Part shown: one piece after another, positions 51,162-60,499 of the stretch | Layout: each line of letters starts with the position of its first letter | Numbering within the stretch: the stretch's first letter is position 1 | DNA from: Rhizobium sp. | Lineage (GTDB): Bacteria > Pseudomonadota > Alphaproteobacteria > Rhizobiales > Rhizobiaceae | Direction of reading: 5' to 3' | NCBI GenBank assembly: GCA_027533385.1 | Contig: JAPZUE010000009.1 | Location: 110,486-174,485 of the forward strand | DNA length: 64,000 bases | Made by a program: the position numbers and the translations under genes | The notes under the pieces: model-generated | What the model saw: the letters and a program-made list of their open reading frames with translations, nothing else | What the model was told of the DNA's origin: nothing | The model's database searches: none

Positions 51162-52091
51162 TCAGCTCCAGCTGTCGAAGAAGTCGCTGCCGGCCTTGGC
51201 TCGAACCGTACTGCCGGCTCGTGCACCAAGCACGGCCCCTTCCGTCCGGCTGCCTTCGATCTCGACATCGTGCCAGCGGCTGCCATCGGGCGTCAGGATC
51301 ATGCCGGCAAAGCGGATTGCGTCTCCGTCGACCGTCGCATGGCCAGCAATCGGCGTGCGACAGGAGCCATCGAGTGCCCCGAGGAAGGCCCGTTCGCAGC
51401 TCACGGCATCGAAGGTGTCGCGGTCATTGATGGCGTCGAGCAGGTCGTTGGCCCTGGTATCGCCGATGCGGCTTTCAATGCAGATCGCGCCCTGGGCCGG
51501 TGCCGGGGGAAAGTCGGCGGGGTCGAGCAGTTCGGTCGGAACATCGGGCTTTCCGAGACGGCGGAGCCCTGCATAGGCGAGGAGGGTCGCGTCGACTTCG
51601 CCGTCGGCCAGCTTGCGCAGGCGCGTGTCCACGAGGCCGCGAAAGGTGATGACATTGATGTCGGGACGGATGCGACGGATGAGTGCCTGGCGACGCAGCG
51701 ACGATGAGCCGACGGTTGCCCCTTCCGGGAGTTCCTTCAGTGTCGGGGCCGTGCGGCCAACGACGGCGTCGCGGACATCCTCGCGTGGCAGGTAGGCGGA
51801 GAGGAAAAGCCCTTCCGGCAGCTTTGTCGGCATGTCCTTGGAGGAATGCACTGCGAAATCGAGATCGCCCGACAGCAGCTGTTGTTCCAGTTCTTCGGTG
51901 AACAGGCCCTTGCCGCCGATCTCCGACAAGGCGCGGTCGGTGATCCGGTCGCCCTTGGTGGAGAGCACCACGATTTCGAACATGTCCTCCGGCAGGCCAT
52001 GTGCCTCCATCAGGCGGCGGCGGGTCTCGTAAGCCTGGGCCAGAGCGAGCGGGCTGCCGCGCGTGCCGATGCGGAAAGGTTTTGTTTGCAT
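51162..52091 (-). CDS. hemC: Hydroxymethylbilane synthase (porphobilinogen deaminase)
   Basis: A 309-residue enzyme that polymerises four porphobilinogens. Conserved blocks: [20 protein letters not shown] at the start, [43 protein letters not shown], and the dipyrromethane-bearing cysteine in [14 protein letters not shown] 52091 follows GGTTCGG-type sequence; the longer frame from 52148 is unlikely. Divergent from tsaD, with 73 bp between. Confidence 0.96.
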   Translation of the reverse strand: MQTKPFRIGTRGSPLALAQAYETRRRLMEAHGLPEDMFEIVVLSTKGDRITDRALSEIGGKGLFTEELEQQLLSGDLDFAVHSSKDMPTKLPEGLFLSAYLPREDVRDAVVGRTAPTLKELPEGATVGSSSLRRQALIRRIRPDINVITFRGLVDTRLRKLADGEVDATLLAYAGLRRLGKPDVPTELLDPADFPPAPAQGAICIESRIGDTRANDLLDAINDRDTFDAVSCERAFLGALDGSCRTPIAGHATVDGDAIRFAGMILTPDGSRWHDVEIEGSRTEGAVLGARAGSTVRAKAGSDFFDSWS

Positions 52092-52164
52092 CCGAACTTG
52101 TCCGTTGTTACCGACAGATTTCGTAGACCGGTTTCTCGGCGACCGCAATCAATGAACAGGTTCC

Positions 52165-53259
52165 ATGACATCCAAACTGCGCATCCTCGGCATCGAAACC
52201 AGCTGTGACGAGACGGCGGCGGCTGTCGTCACACGGCTTGCGGATGGCTCGGCTGTCACCGAGGCTGATGTCGTTTTGAGCCAGCTCGACGAGCACAGCG
52301 CCTATGGCGGCGTGGTGCCGGAGATTGCAGCCCGCGCCCATGTCGATGCGTTGGACACGCTGATCGAGGAAGCGTTGACCCGGGCAGGCACTACGCTTGC
52401 CGAGGTGGATGCCATCGCCGCCACGTCCGGCCCCGGGCTGATTGGCGGCCTTCTCGTTGGGTTGATGACCGGCAAGGCGATTGCGCGCGCAACGGGCAAG
52501 CCGCTTTATGCCGTCAACCATCTTGAGGGTCATGCGCTGACGGCGCGGCTGACGGATGGTGTTGCCTTTCCCTATTTGATGCTGCTCGTTTCGGGCGGTC
52601 ACACCCAGCTCGTTCTGGTCAAGGGCGTCGGAGACTACGAGCGCTGGGGCACGACGATCGACGATGCGCTGGGCGAAGCCTTCGACAAGACAGCGAAGCT
52701 TCTTGGTCTTCCCTATCCGGGTGGTCCCGCCGTCGAACGGGCAGCCGCCTCAGGTGATCCCAAGCGGTTTGCATTTCCCCGCCCGTTGGTTGGCGAGGCC
52801 CGCCTCGATTTCTCCTTCTCGGGTTTGAAGACCGCCGTGCGTCAGGCGGCGGAAAGTATCGCGCCTGTTACCGATCAGGACATCGCCGACATCTGCGCTT
52901 CCTTCCAACATGCCATCTCGCGCACGCTGAAGGATCGCATCGGCCGTGGTCTGCAGCGGTTCAAGGAAACCTTTCCCGAGGTCGCCGAGCCTGCGCTGGT
53001 CGTGGCTGGTGGTGTCGCAGCCAATAAAGAGGTGCGCCAGACACTCGATACGCTCTGCGCCGAGCATCGCTTCCGCTTCGTCGCGCCGCCGCATCATCTG
53101 TGCACCGACAATGCCGTGATGATTGCCTGGGCAGGTCTTGAACGCATGGCGCTCGGCATGCCCTCGGATGATCTGGCTGTTGCACCCCGGTCGCGCTGGC
53201 CGCTGGATCAGGATGCCAAGGCGCTCCTTGCCTATGGCAAGCGCGGAGCCAAGGCATGA
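52165..53259 (+). CDS. tsaD: tRNA N6-threonylcarbamoyladenosine synthase subunit TsaD
   Basis: A 364-residue ASKHA-fold enzyme that transfers the threonylcarbamoyl group to A37 of ANN-decoding tRNAs, with TsaB and Tsa[17 protein letters not shown] at the start, the metal-binding histidines in [30 protein letters not shown] and a late metal aspartate [10 protein letters not shown] are present. It overlaps gpsA by four bases. Confidence 0.97.
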   Translation: MTSKLRILGIETSCDETAAAVVTRLADGSAVTEADVVLSQLDEHSAYGGVVPEIAARAHVDALDTLIEEALTRAGTTLAEVDAIAATSGPGLIGGLLVGLMTGKAIARATGKPLYAVNHLEGHALTARLTDGVAFPYLMLLVSGGHTQLVLVKGVGDYERWGTTIDDALGEAFDKTAKLLGLPYPGGPAVERAAASGDPKRFAFPRPLVGEARLDFSFSGLKTAVRQAAESIAPVTDQDIADICASFQHAISRTLKDRIGRGLQRFKETFPEVAEPALVVAGGVAANKEVRQTLDTLCAEHRFRFVAPPHHLCTDNAVMIAWAGLERMALGMPSDDLAVAPRSRWPLDQDAKALLAYGKRGAKA

Positions 53260-54245
53260 GCGGGATGCAGCGTATCGCCGTGATCGGCGCGGGTGCTTTC
53301 GGTACCGCACTTGCCGCCGTGATTGCCCAGACCGGGAAGGCGGAGGTGGTTCTGATTGGTCGCGATGCCTCGGTGATGGCGGATCTTGCCGCCAGTCGCA
53401 TGCATGAGGCAGCACTCCCCGGGATCCGCCTGCCCGACACGCTCACATTTTCGTCCACGCCGAAGGATCTCGTCGGCGCTGACATCGTGCTCTTTGCCAT
53501 GCCGTCCCAGGCGCAGATTGCAGCGGCGGAAACCTATGGGCCGCATCTGAAGCCGGGAGCGCCCGTCGTCATCTGCGCCAAGGGAATCGAGAAGCAGACC
53601 TCGCGTCTTCTGACGGATGTGCTTGAAAGCGCCCTGCCGGGCCATCCGATCGCCATGCTTTCGGGTCCCGGCTTTGCGGCGGATATCGCCAGGGGCCTGC
53701 CGACCGCGATGGCGATCGCTGCGGAAAATCTTGTTCTGGCTGAGCAACTGGCCAAGGCGATTTCCGGCCAGACCTTCCGGCTTTATGCGTCCGACGATCG
53801 GATCGGCGTGCAGCTTGGCGGTGCCTTGAAGAACGTGCTCGCTATAGCCTGCGGGATTGTCGAGGGCATGGGTCTCGGCGATTCGGCACGGGCGGCACTG
53901 ATTGCACGCGGGCTTGCCGAGATGTCGCGGCTTGTGGATGCCATGGGTGGACGCGGGGATACGGTGCGGGGCTTGTCGGGTCTCGGTGACCTGGTGCTGA
54001 CCGCAACCAGCCACCAGTCCCGCAATCTCCGTTTCGGCATTGCGCTCGGCAAGGGCGAACCGATCGGCACGCAGCAGGGATCGCTGGTCGAAGGTGCCTT
54101 TGCGGCTGCGGTTGCTGCAAGACTGGCCGAAGGCTACACGATCGAGATGCCGATCACGGAGGCCGTTGCTGCGATCATCGACGGCAGGCTGGACATCCCG
54201 ACCGCGATCACCCAACTGATGTCACGACCGATCACCACCGAATAA
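53256..54245 (+). CDS. gpsA: NAD(P)-dependent glycerol-3-phosphate dehydrogenase
   Basis: A 329-residue enzyme that makes glycerol-3-phosphate for phospholipids from dihydroxyacetone phosphate. Rossmann motif [11 protein letters not shown] near residue 11, [17 protein letters not shown], the catalytic lysine in [12 protein letters not shown], and [19 protein letters not shown] are present. Starts by ATGA overlap with tsaD. The yciI gene follows after 22 bp. Confidence 0.97.
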   Translation: MSGMQRIAVIGAGAFGTALAAVIAQTGKAEVVLIGRDASVMADLAASRMHEAALPGIRLPDTLTFSSTPKDLVGADIVLFAMPSQAQIAAAETYGPHLKPGAPVVICAKGIEKQTSRLLTDVLESALPGHPIAMLSGPGFAADIARGLPTAMAIAAENLVLAEQLAKAISGQTFRLYASDDRIGVQLGGALKNVLAIACGIVEGMGLGDSARAALIARGLAEMSRLVDAMGGRGDTVRGLSGLGDLVLTATSHQSRNLRFGIALGKGEPIGTQQGSLVEGAFAAAVAARLAEGYTIEMPITEAVAAIIDGRLDIPTAITQLMSRPITTE

Positions 54246-54267
54246 GAGACCCTTGAGGAGAGACAAG

Positions 54268-54561
54268 ATGCTGTTTGCCGTCATCTGCGCCGACAAGCCA
54301 GGCCACCTGAACCTTCGGATGGAAACGCGTCCGCCGCATGTCGAGTGGCTGAACGGGCTGAATGCTGCCGGCCAGCTGAAGATCGCCGGCCCCTTCCTTG
54401 ATGCCGACGGCAAGCCCTGCGGTTCGATGCTGATCATCGCGGCCGACAACATCGAGGCCGCCAAGGCACTTGCCGCGCAGGATCCCTATGCCAAGGCCGG
54501 CCTGTTCGAGACCGTCGAGATCAAGCCCTATAACTGGGTCTTCAACAATCCGGAGGCGTGA
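54268..54561 (+). CDS. YciI-family protein
   Basis: A 97-residue ferredoxin-like-fold protein of the YCII family, with the conserved His (PPHVEWL) and Asp (GPFLDADGKP) pair. The function is unknown; some relatives are dehydrochlorinases, others structural. AGGAGAG precedes ATG 54268. Transcribed with gpsA and the EVE-domain gene, a conserved rhizobial order. Confidence 0.92.
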   Translation: MLFAVICADKPGHLNLRMETRPPHVEWLNGLNAAGQLKIAGPFLDADGKPCGSMLIIAADNIEAAKALAAQDPYAKAGLFETVEIKPYNWVFNNPEA

Positions 54562-54566
54562 ACGGC

Positions 54567-54998
54567 ATGGCATTCTGGCTCTACAAGTCCGAACCCTTCA
54601 AGTGGTCCTGGGAAATGCAGAAGGCCAAGGGCGACGTCGGCGAAGAGTGGACCGGCGTGCGCAACTATCTCGCCCGCAACAACATGCGGGCGATGAAGAT
54701 CGGCGACAAGGGCTTCTTCTATCACTCGAACGAGGGGCTGGAAGTCGTCGGCATCGTCGAGGTTTGCACGCTTTCGCATCCGGATTCGACTGCCGAGGGC
54801 GATGCCCGCTGGGACTGCGTCGATATCCGTGCCGTTTGTGACATGCCAAAGCCGGTGAGCCTGAAGGACATCAAGGCGAATGAAAAGCTCGCCAAGATGT
54901 CCTTGGTCACGTCGATGCGGCTTTCCGTCCAGCCGGTGACCGAGGACGAATATTTCGAGGTCTGCCGCATGGGCGGCCTCGACAATCCGCCCGTCTGA
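54567..54998 (+). CDS. EVE-domain protein
   Basis: A 143-residue protein of the EVE (PUA-like) fold: WLYKSEPFKWSWEMQKAKGD at the start, VRNYLARNNMRAMKIGDKGF, then HSNEGLEVVGIVEV. EVE domains bind modified bases (5-methylcytosine or others) in DNA or RNA, and are linked to restriction or RNA-modification in various settings. The start is either GTG 54558 (overlapping yciI) or ATG 54567. Confidence 0.93.
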   Translation: MAFWLYKSEPFKWSWEMQKAKGDVGEEWTGVRNYLARNNMRAMKIGDKGFFYHSNEGLEVVGIVEVCTLSHPDSTAEGDARWDCVDIRAVCDMPKPVSLKDIKANEKLAKMSLVTSMRLSVQPVTEDEYFEVCRMGGLDNPPV

Positions 54999-55005
54999 TC
55001 CGCCC

Positions 55006-55650
55006 GTGAAAACAGACCCTGATCGCTTCATCCTCGAAAACACAAGCGTGCTCTCACCGCCGCATGTGCCGGAGATCCGGCTGCATCTAGCCAGCGAAGT
55101 GCATGATCTCTGGCTGAAGACCGAAGAGGATCTGGAAGCGATCGGTCTGCCGCCGCCGTTCTGGGCTTTTGCCTGGGCGGGCGGGCAGGGGCTCGCGCGT
55201 TACATCCTCGATCATCCGGAAACGGTGAGGGGAAAACGTGTTCTCGATTTTGCCAGCGGTTCGGGGATGGTGGCGATTGCTGCTGCCATGTCGGGGGCGC
55301 AAGCGGTGCTCGCCGCCGACATCGATCCCTGGGCTAAATGTGCGGTGCGGCTGAATGCCGCTCTCAATGGCGTGAGCATCGATTTCACCAGCGACGACCT
55401 CATCGGCCGATCCGTCGATGTCGACGTGATCCTTGCGGGTGACGTCTTCTATGAGAGCGATTTCGCCAAGGCGCTGGTTGCCTGGTTCAGCGCAACCGCG
55501 AAGGAGGGCTGCCTCGTCCTGGTCGGCGATCCCGGCCGAAGCTATCGCCCGACCGAGCATCTGGAACCGCTCGCGACCTATCAGGTTCCGGTCACACGGG
55601 TGCTGGAAGACAGTGAAGTGAAGAAGACGACGGTTTGGAAATTCCTCTAG
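55006..55650 (+). CDS. Class-I SAM methyltransferase, METTL20/ETFBKMT-like
   Basis: A 214-residue methyltransferase of the MTF-16 family: PPPFWAFAWAGGQGLARYIL, then the SAM loop VLDFASGSGMVAIAAAMSGA, DIDPWAKCAVRLNAALNG, and the family motif AGDVFYESDF (D-V-F-Y). An Agrobacterium homologue of human METTL20 methylates lysines of ETF-beta and ribosomal protein L7/L12, so a protein lysine methyltransferase role is likely. GTG start, weak ribosome site. It overlaps the convergent gene at 55647 by 4 bp. Confidence 0.87.
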   Translation: MKTDPDRFILENTSVLSPPHVPEIRLHLASEVHDLWLKTEEDLEAIGLPPPFWAFAWAGGQGLARYILDHPETVRGKRVLDFASGSGMVAIAAAMSGAQAVLAADIDPWAKCAVRLNAALNGVSIDFTSDDLIGRSVDVDVILAGDVFYESDFAKALVAWFSATAKEGCLVLVGDPGRSYRPTEHLEPLATYQVPVTRVLEDSEVKKTTVWKFL

Positions 55651-56006
55651 TTCTTCGGCCGGATAACGCAGACGCCGGCTTCGAAGGAGCAGGCGTCTTC
55701 CGGATTTTCTGCTGAAATTTCAATGATTTTTGCCCTGGGTGCACGATAGGCGATGACCTTGGGCTGGGTGTTGCGATCGATTGCGAAGAAGACGCCGCTG
55801 CCCTTGATGCGCACGCCGGAGATGCTGCCGGCGAAGGTTCCGATGCCGGGGATGACGGATGGCAGACCATTGCTGCCGATCACGGCTTCGTCACGACCGT
55901 TGTGGTGGCCATGGTGCCCCTCGTAGCGTTCGCCAGCGACAGCGAGGGTGGCAACAGAGCTGAGTACAATCGTCGCGGCCGTCAGAACGGAACCATACTT
56001 TAGCAT
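55647..56006 (-). CDS. Small secreted protein, unknown function
   Basis: A 119-residue exported protein: signal peptide SVLTAATIVLSSVATLAVAG, then a His-rich patch GERYEGHHGHHNGRDE and a beta-type region with NTQPKVIAYRAPRAKIIEIS and a C-terminal Cys pair (DACSFEAGVCVIRP). GGAGG precedes the ATG by about six bases. A perfect CtrA box lies 22 bp upstream of the start codon. Function unknown; the His patch may bind metal. Confidence 0.85.
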   Translation of the reverse strand: MLKYGSVLTAATIVLSSVATLAVAGERYEGHHGHHNGRDEAVIGSNGLPSVIPGIGTFAGSISGVRIKGSGVFFAIDRNTQPKVIAYRAPRAKIIEISAENPEDACSFEAGVCVIRPKN

Positions 56007-56027
56007 GCGGCAACCTCCGGCGAGTGG

Positions 56028-56042
56028 TTAACAAATCGTTAA
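56028..56042. promoter_or_regulatory. Perfect CtrA box (TTAA-N7-TTAA) before the secreted-protein gene
   Basis: TTAA-CAAATCG-TTAA, 22 bp upstream of the ATG at 56006 on the minus strand. This close to the gene it could overlap the promoter, as for CtrA-activated or repressed genes. Confidence 0.55.
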
Positions 56043-56253
56043 CGCAGCATGCCCTATCCGGTTGCTAAAGTCATCCAGTTCCACGATTTTTTCGTATTGG
56101 ACCGTGTCGTTTCGCGTGACGCTAAAGGTCTGTTCACGCGAATCGATTAAATTGAAATCGTCAAGCGAATGTGCTTGTCGTCCGGGGTTTCGAGGATTAA
56201 ACGTCCCCGTGATGCAATGCACTGCAAACGTTATGACGCATTGCGAAATGGAT

Positions 56254-56269
56254 GTCCGAACTGTCGGAC
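56254..56269. promoter_or_regulatory. Inverted repeat in the sdh leader
   Basis: GTCCGA-ACTG-TCGGAC, perfect 6-bp arms, 26 bp before the sdhC start. A second pair, GCAATGC (56214-56220) and GCATTGC (56238-56244), lies just upstream. These may be operators or leader hairpins. Confidence 0.4.
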
Positions 56270-56294
56270 CGCATCGAGACGCCGCGAGGTTTAG

Positions 56295-56690
56295 ATGGCG
56301 AATGTGACAAAAAACCGGCCCCTGTCGCCGCACCTGCAAATCTACAAGCCAATTCCCACCATGGTCATGTCGATCCTGCACCGTATCACGGGAGCAGCAC
56401 TTTATTTCGGCACGATCCTGGTCGCCTGGTGGCTGGTTGCAGCTTCGACGGGTGCCGAATACTTCGAATGGGTCAACTGGTTCATGGGCACCTTCATCGG
56501 CCGCCTGATCCTGTTCGGCTATACCTGGGCGCTGATCCACCACATGCTCGGCGGTCTGCGCCACCTGATGTGGGATGTCGGCTACGGCTTCGAGAAGCAC
56601 TTCTCGACCAAGCTCGCCAAGGCCAACATCGTCGCATCCGTCGTCCTGACGATCCTCGTCTGGGTCGTCGCCTATATCATTCGCACCTGA
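56295..56690 (+). CDS. sdhC: Succinate dehydrogenase cytochrome b556 subunit
   Basis: A 131-residue membrane subunit of complex II. Three helices carry the conserved [24 protein letters not shown] and [13 protein letters not shown] blocks, including the heme-ligand histidine in LIHHMLGG. With SdhD it anchors the flavoprotein and iron-sulfur subunits to the inner membrane and passes electrons to ubiquinone. First gene of sdhCDAB; sdhD starts 11 bp on. Confidence 0.96.
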   Translation: MANVTKNRPLSPHLQIYKPIPTMVMSILHRITGAALYFGTILVAWWLVAASTGAEYFEWVNWFMGTFIGRLILFGYTWALIHHMLGGLRHLMWDVGYGFEKHFSTKLAKANIVASVVLTILVWVVAYIIRT

Positions 56691-56701
56691 GGCACCATTC
56701 C

Positions 56702-57082
56702 ATGGATATGCGCACTCCGCTCGGCAAGGTCCGCGGTCTCGGCTCGGCCAAGGAAGGCACCGAGCATTTCTGGCGCCAGCGCGTCACCGCGGTCGCAAAC
56801 ATTCCGCTCATTCTGTTCTTCGTCGGCTTCGTGGTGATGTACAACGGCGCGCCTTACGCTGAAGTCGTTGGCGCATTGTCGCACCCGCTCGTTGCCGTCG
56901 TCATGGCTCTGGTCGTGCTTTCGGCCCTGATCCATATGAAGCTCGGCATGCAGGTGATCATCGAGGACTATGTCCATGCCGAGATCGCCAAGCTGCTTCT
57001 TCTGATGCTGAACACGTTCTTCGCGATCCTGATCGGTGGTCTCTGTCTTTTCGCCATCTTGAAGATCGCATTCGTAGGGTAA
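56702..57082 (+). CDS. sdhD: Succinate dehydrogenase membrane anchor subunit
   Basis: A 126-residue membrane protein with three helices ([56 protein letters not shown]). [15 protein letters not shown] and the [15 protein letters not shown] block with the second heme-ligand histidine are typical of the SdhD family. ATG 56702; a nearby ATG at 56708 is an option. sdhA begins seven bases after its stop. Confidence 0.94.
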   Translation: MDMRTPLGKVRGLGSAKEGTEHFWRQRVTAVANIPLILFFVGFVVMYNGAPYAEVVGALSHPLVAVVMALVVLSALIHMKLGMQVIIEDYVHAEIAKLLLLMLNTFFAILIGGLCLFAILKIAFVG

Positions 57083-57088
57083 ATCAAC

Positions 57089-58933
57089 ATGGCAACCATT
57101 CATAACTTCGCCCAGACCGGCAAAGCCTATACCTATGTTGACCATTCCTACGACGTCGTGGTCGTCGGTGCCGGTGGCGCCGGTCTGCGCGCGACGCTCG
57201 GCATGGCCGAACAGGGCTTCAAGACGGCTTGCATCACCAAGGTCTTCCCGACCCGCTCGCACACGGTTGCGGCCCAGGGCGGTATCGCCGCCTCGCTGAA
57301 CAACATGACGCCCGACTGCTGGCAGTGGCACCTCTACGACACCGTCAAGGGTTCCGACTGGCTCGGTGACGTCGACGCCATGCAGTATCTCGCCATGGAA
57401 GCGCCGAAGGCGGTCTATGAGCTCGAGCATTACGGCGTTCCCTTCTCGCGCAACGAGGAAGGCAAGATCTACCAGCGCCCGTTCGGCGGTCACATGCAGA
57501 ACTATGGCGAAGGCCCGCCGGTCCAGCGTACCTGCGCTGCTGCCGACCGTACCGGTCACGCCATCCTGCACACGCTCTACGGCCAGTCGCTGCGTAACAA
57601 TGCGGAATTCTTCATCGAGTATTTCGCGCTCGACCTGATCATGTCCGATGATGGCAGCCGTTGCACCGGCGTCGTCGCCTGGAACCTCGATGACGGCACC
57701 ATCCATCGCTTTGCTGCCAAGATGGTCGTGCTGGCGACCGGCGGCTACGGCCGTGCCTATTTCTCGGCAACGTCTGCCCATACCTGCACCGGTGACGGTG
57801 GCGGCATGATCGCCCGTGCGGGCCTGCCGCTACAGGACATGGAATTCGTCCAGTTCCACCCGACCGGCATCTACGGCGCCGGCTGTCTGATCACCGAAGG
57901 TGCGCGCGGCGAAGGCGGTTATCTCGTCAATTCCGAAGGCGAGCGCTTCATGGAGCGCTATGCGCCCTCGGCCAAGGACCTCGCCTCGCGTGACGTTGTC
58001 TCGCGCTGCATGACGATGGAAATCCGTGAAGGCCGCGGCGTCGGCAAGAACAAGGATCACATCTTCCTGCATCTCGACCACCTCGATCCGGCCGTCCTGC
58101 ACGAGCGCCTTCCCGGCATCTCGGAATCGGCGAAGATCTTTGCCGGTGTCGACGTGACCCGCGAGCCGATCCCGGTTCTGCCGACCGTTCACTACAACAT
58201 GGGCGGCATTCCCACGAACTATTGGGGTGAAGTGCTGAACGCCGATTCGAACAATCCGGAACGCATCATCCCGGGTCTGATGGCCGTCGGTGAAGCCGGC
58301 TGCGCCTCGGTTCACGGGGCAAACCGTCTCGGCTCCAACTCGCTGATCGATCTTGTGGTCTTCGGTCGCGCAGCCGCGATCCGGGCTGCCGAGGTCATCA
58401 ACAAGGCCGAGCCGATCCCGCATCTGAATGTCGCTTCCTGCGACAAGATCATGGACCGCTTCGACAAGACGCGTCACGCTTCGGGCCAGACCCCGACTGC
58501 CGTGCTGCGCGACAAGATGCAGCGCGCCATGCAGGAAGACGCGGCTGTCTTCCGTACGCAGGAATCGCTCGAAAGCGGCTGCCGCCGCCTGGATGCGATC
58601 TGGAAGGAACTGCCGGATATCAAGGTCACCGACCGCTCGATGATCTGGAACTCCGACCTCGTCGAAACACTCGAGCTGCACAACCTGATGGCCAATGCGA
58701 TCACCACGGTCTATGGCGCCGAGGCCCGCAAGGAAAGCCGCGGGGCGCATGCCCGCGAAGACTTCAAGGACGGTCCGATGGGCGGTCGCGACGATGCCAA
58801 CTGGCGCAAGCACACGCTTGCCTGGGTATCGGAAGCGGGCGAGGTCAAGCTCGACTACCGCCCCGTTCACACCGAGCTCATCGCCGACGGGATCGATCCG
58901 AAGAAGATCGAGCCCAAGGCTCGCGTCTACTGA
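57089..58933 (+). CDS. sdhA: Succinate dehydrogenase flavoprotein subunit
   Basis: A 614-residue FAD enzyme that oxidises succinate to fumarate in the TCA cycle. Dinucleotide fold [20 protein letters not shown] near residue 25, covalent-FAD histidine in [13 protein letters not shown], and active-site blocks [13 protein letters not shown] and [20 protein letters not shown] are present, followed by the helical domain and capping end. GGGTAAAT precedes the ATG after sdhD. Confidence 0.98.
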   Translation: MATIHNFAQTGKAYTYVDHSYDVVVVGAGGAGLRATLGMAEQGFKTACITKVFPTRSHTVAAQGGIAASLNNMTPDCWQWHLYDTVKGSDWLGDVDAMQYLAMEAPKAVYELEHYGVPFSRNEEGKIYQRPFGGHMQNYGEGPPVQRTCAAADRTGHAILHTLYGQSLRNNAEFFIEYFALDLIMSDDGSRCTGVVAWNLDDGTIHRFAAKMVVLATGGYGRAYFSATSAHTCTGDGGGMIARAGLPLQDMEFVQFHPTGIYGAGCLITEGARGEGGYLVNSEGERFMERYAPSAKDLASRDVVSRCMTMEIREGRGVGKNKDHIFLHLDHLDPAVLHERLPGISESAKIFAGVDVTREPIPVLPTVHYNMGGIPTNYWGEVLNADSNNPERIIPGLMAVGEAGCASVHGANRLGSNSLIDLVVFGRAAAIRAAEVINKAEPIPHLNVASCDKIMDRFDKTRHASGQTPTAVLRDKMQRAMQEDAAVFRTQESLESGCRRLDAIWKELPDIKVTDRSMIWNSDLVETLELHNLMANAITTVYGAEARKESRGAHAREDFKDGPMGGRDDANWRKHTLAWVSEAGEVKLDYRPVHTELIADGIDPKKIEPKARVY

Positions 58934-58948
58934 TTTGAGGAACTCATC

Positions 58949-59728
58949 ATGGTAGAACTCGCTCTCCCCAAGAATTCCCAGATCACCGAAGGCAAGGTCT
59001 GGCCGAAGCCTGCAGGCGCCAAGAACGTCCGCGAATACCGGATCTATCGCTGGAATCCGGATGATGGCGCCAATCCGCGGATCGACACCTATTACATCGA
59101 TGTCGACGACTGTGGCCCGATGGTTCTCGATGGTCTTCTCTACATCAAGAACAACATCGACCCGACGCTGACGCTGCGCCGTTCCTGTCGCGAAGGCATC
59201 TGCGGTTCCTGCGCGATGAATATCGACGGCACGAATACGCTGGCCTGCACCAAGGGCATGGACGAAATCAACGGCACGGTGAAGGTCTACCCGCTGCCGC
59301 ACATGCCGGTCGTGAAGGACCTGGTGCCTGATCTCACCAACTTCTACGCCCAGCACCGCTCGATCGAGCCCTGGCTGAAGACGGTGTCGCCGACGCCGGC
59401 GAAGGAGTGGAAGCAGAGCCACGAGGATCGTCAGAAGCTCGACGGCCTCTACGAGTGCATTCTCTGCGCCTGCTGCTCGACCTCCTGTCCGAGCTACTGG
59501 TGGAACGGCGACCGCTACCTCGGTCCGGCCGTTCTCCTGCAGGCTTATCGCTGGCTGATCGACTCGAGAGATGAAGCAACCGGTGAACGCCTCGACAATC
59601 TCGAGGATCCGTTCCGGCTCTATCGCTGCCACACGATCATGAACTGCGCCCAGGCCTGCCCGAAGGGCCTGAACCCGGCCAAGGCGATTGCCGAGATCAA
59701 AAAGATGATGGTCGAGCGTCGCGCCTGA
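58949..59728 (+). CDS. sdhB: Succinate dehydrogenase iron-sulfur subunit
   Basis: A 259-residue three-cluster protein. The [2Fe-2S] set is [16 protein letters not shown], the [4Fe-4S] and [3Fe-4S] sets are [16 protein letters not shown] and [13 protein letters not shown]. The N-terminal [19 protein letters not shown] is typical. A strong terminator follows at 59751, ending the sdhCDAB operon. GAGGA precedes the ATG. Confidence 0.98.
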   Translation: MVELALPKNSQITEGKVWPKPAGAKNVREYRIYRWNPDDGANPRIDTYYIDVDDCGPMVLDGLLYIKNNIDPTLTLRRSCREGICGSCAMNIDGTNTLACTKGMDEINGTVKVYPLPHMPVVKDLVPDLTNFYAQHRSIEPWLKTVSPTPAKEWKQSHEDRQKLDGLYECILCACCSTSCPSYWWNGDRYLGPAVLLQAYRWLIDSRDEATGERLDNLEDPFRLYRCHTIMNCAQACPKGLNPAKAIAEIKKMMVERRA

Positions 59729-59750
59729 TCTGCATTGTCAAAAGAATGAG

Positions 59751-59787
59751 AGGCCGCCCGGGAACTGTTTCGGGCGGCCTTAATTTA
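59751..59787 (+). terminator. Terminator of sdhCDAB
   Basis: AGGCCGCCCG-GGAACTGTTT-CGGGCGGCCT followed by TAATTTAT: a perfect 10-bp stem. Confidence 0.85.
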
Positions 59788-59908
59788 TCCATATAGTGCC
59801 GGCTATCGATCCCACGCGATATGGAACTTGATTAACCATATTCACGTAACATATTTAAAACCCAGTTGTACGGCAGGTTGCGACGCAGGTCGCGAAAGCG
59901 GGAGTATA

Positions 59909-60439
59909 ATGATGAAATTCAGCCATGCAGTCACCGGAGCAGCCATTCTCCTGGCGCTCGCGGGGTGCCAGCGTACATCCTACAGCAACATGAATGCCGC
60001 CAACAGCGCCCTTCCGCCGCTGCAGGCGCAGCCGGTTCCTTCGGTTCAGTCCGGACAGCTTCCGCCTCCGGGCGTAACCGACCCCTCGCAGTTTCCCGCC
60101 GCTCCGACCACGACGACGGCAGCCGCCGTCGGCACGCCTGGCGCGCCGGCCACAGCCCTTGATGTGACCAAGGAGTCGATGGTCGGCAACTGGCGTGTCC
60201 AGAGTGCCGGCACGAGCTGCGACATGTTCCTGACGCTCACCAATCTCGGTAGCGGCTCGCGCGGCGGTACCCGTGGCTGTGCCGGCGAGCTGACCACCAT
60301 GGGCTCATGGGAAGTGTCCGGCAAGCAGGTCCTCCTCAAGGATCGCAACGGCAACACCATCGGCAGCCTCTTCAAGACCGCTGATGCGCGTTTCGACGGC
60401 AGCACCGCGTCCGGTCAGCCGGTCAGCCTCAGCCGCTGA
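59909..60439 (+). CDS. Omp19-type outer-membrane lipoprotein (AprI/Inh inhibitor fold)
   Basis: A 176-residue lipoprotein: signal peptide and lipobox ALAGCQ (Cys about 21), a proline- and alanine-rich linker, then an AprI/Inh-like beta barrel with [35 protein letters not shown] and the end [14 protein letters not shown]. The C-terminal half closely resembles Brucella Omp19, a surface protein that inhibits host proteases. In a rhizobium the targets would be proteases of plant or other microbes, or its own; inferred. ATG 59909 or 59912, with GGAG before. Confidence 0.88.
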   Translation: MMKFSHAVTGAAILLALAGCQRTSYSNMNAANSALPPLQAQPVPSVQSGQLPPPGVTDPSQFPAAPTTTTAAAVGTPGAPATALDVTKESMVGNWRVQSAGTSCDMFLTLTNLGSGSRGGTRGCAGELTTMGSWEVSGKQVLLKDRNGNTIGSLFKTADARFDGSTASGQPVSLSR

Positions 60440-60499
60440 TTATTCTCTCATCCCTGCGGTGGCCCCTTCCGGGCCACCCTCCCGGCGGGACATCCTTCC

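Noticed and set aside
57830..59632. Minus-strand ORF of 600 codons under sdhA/sdhB
   Set aside because: Shadow frame; sdhA and sdhB are unmistakable on the plus strand.
60458..60478. Hairpin GGTGGCCC-CTTCC-GGGCCACC as terminator between Omp19 and zapE
   Set aside because: No U-tract follows; may be a processing stem or chance, so not listed as a terminator.
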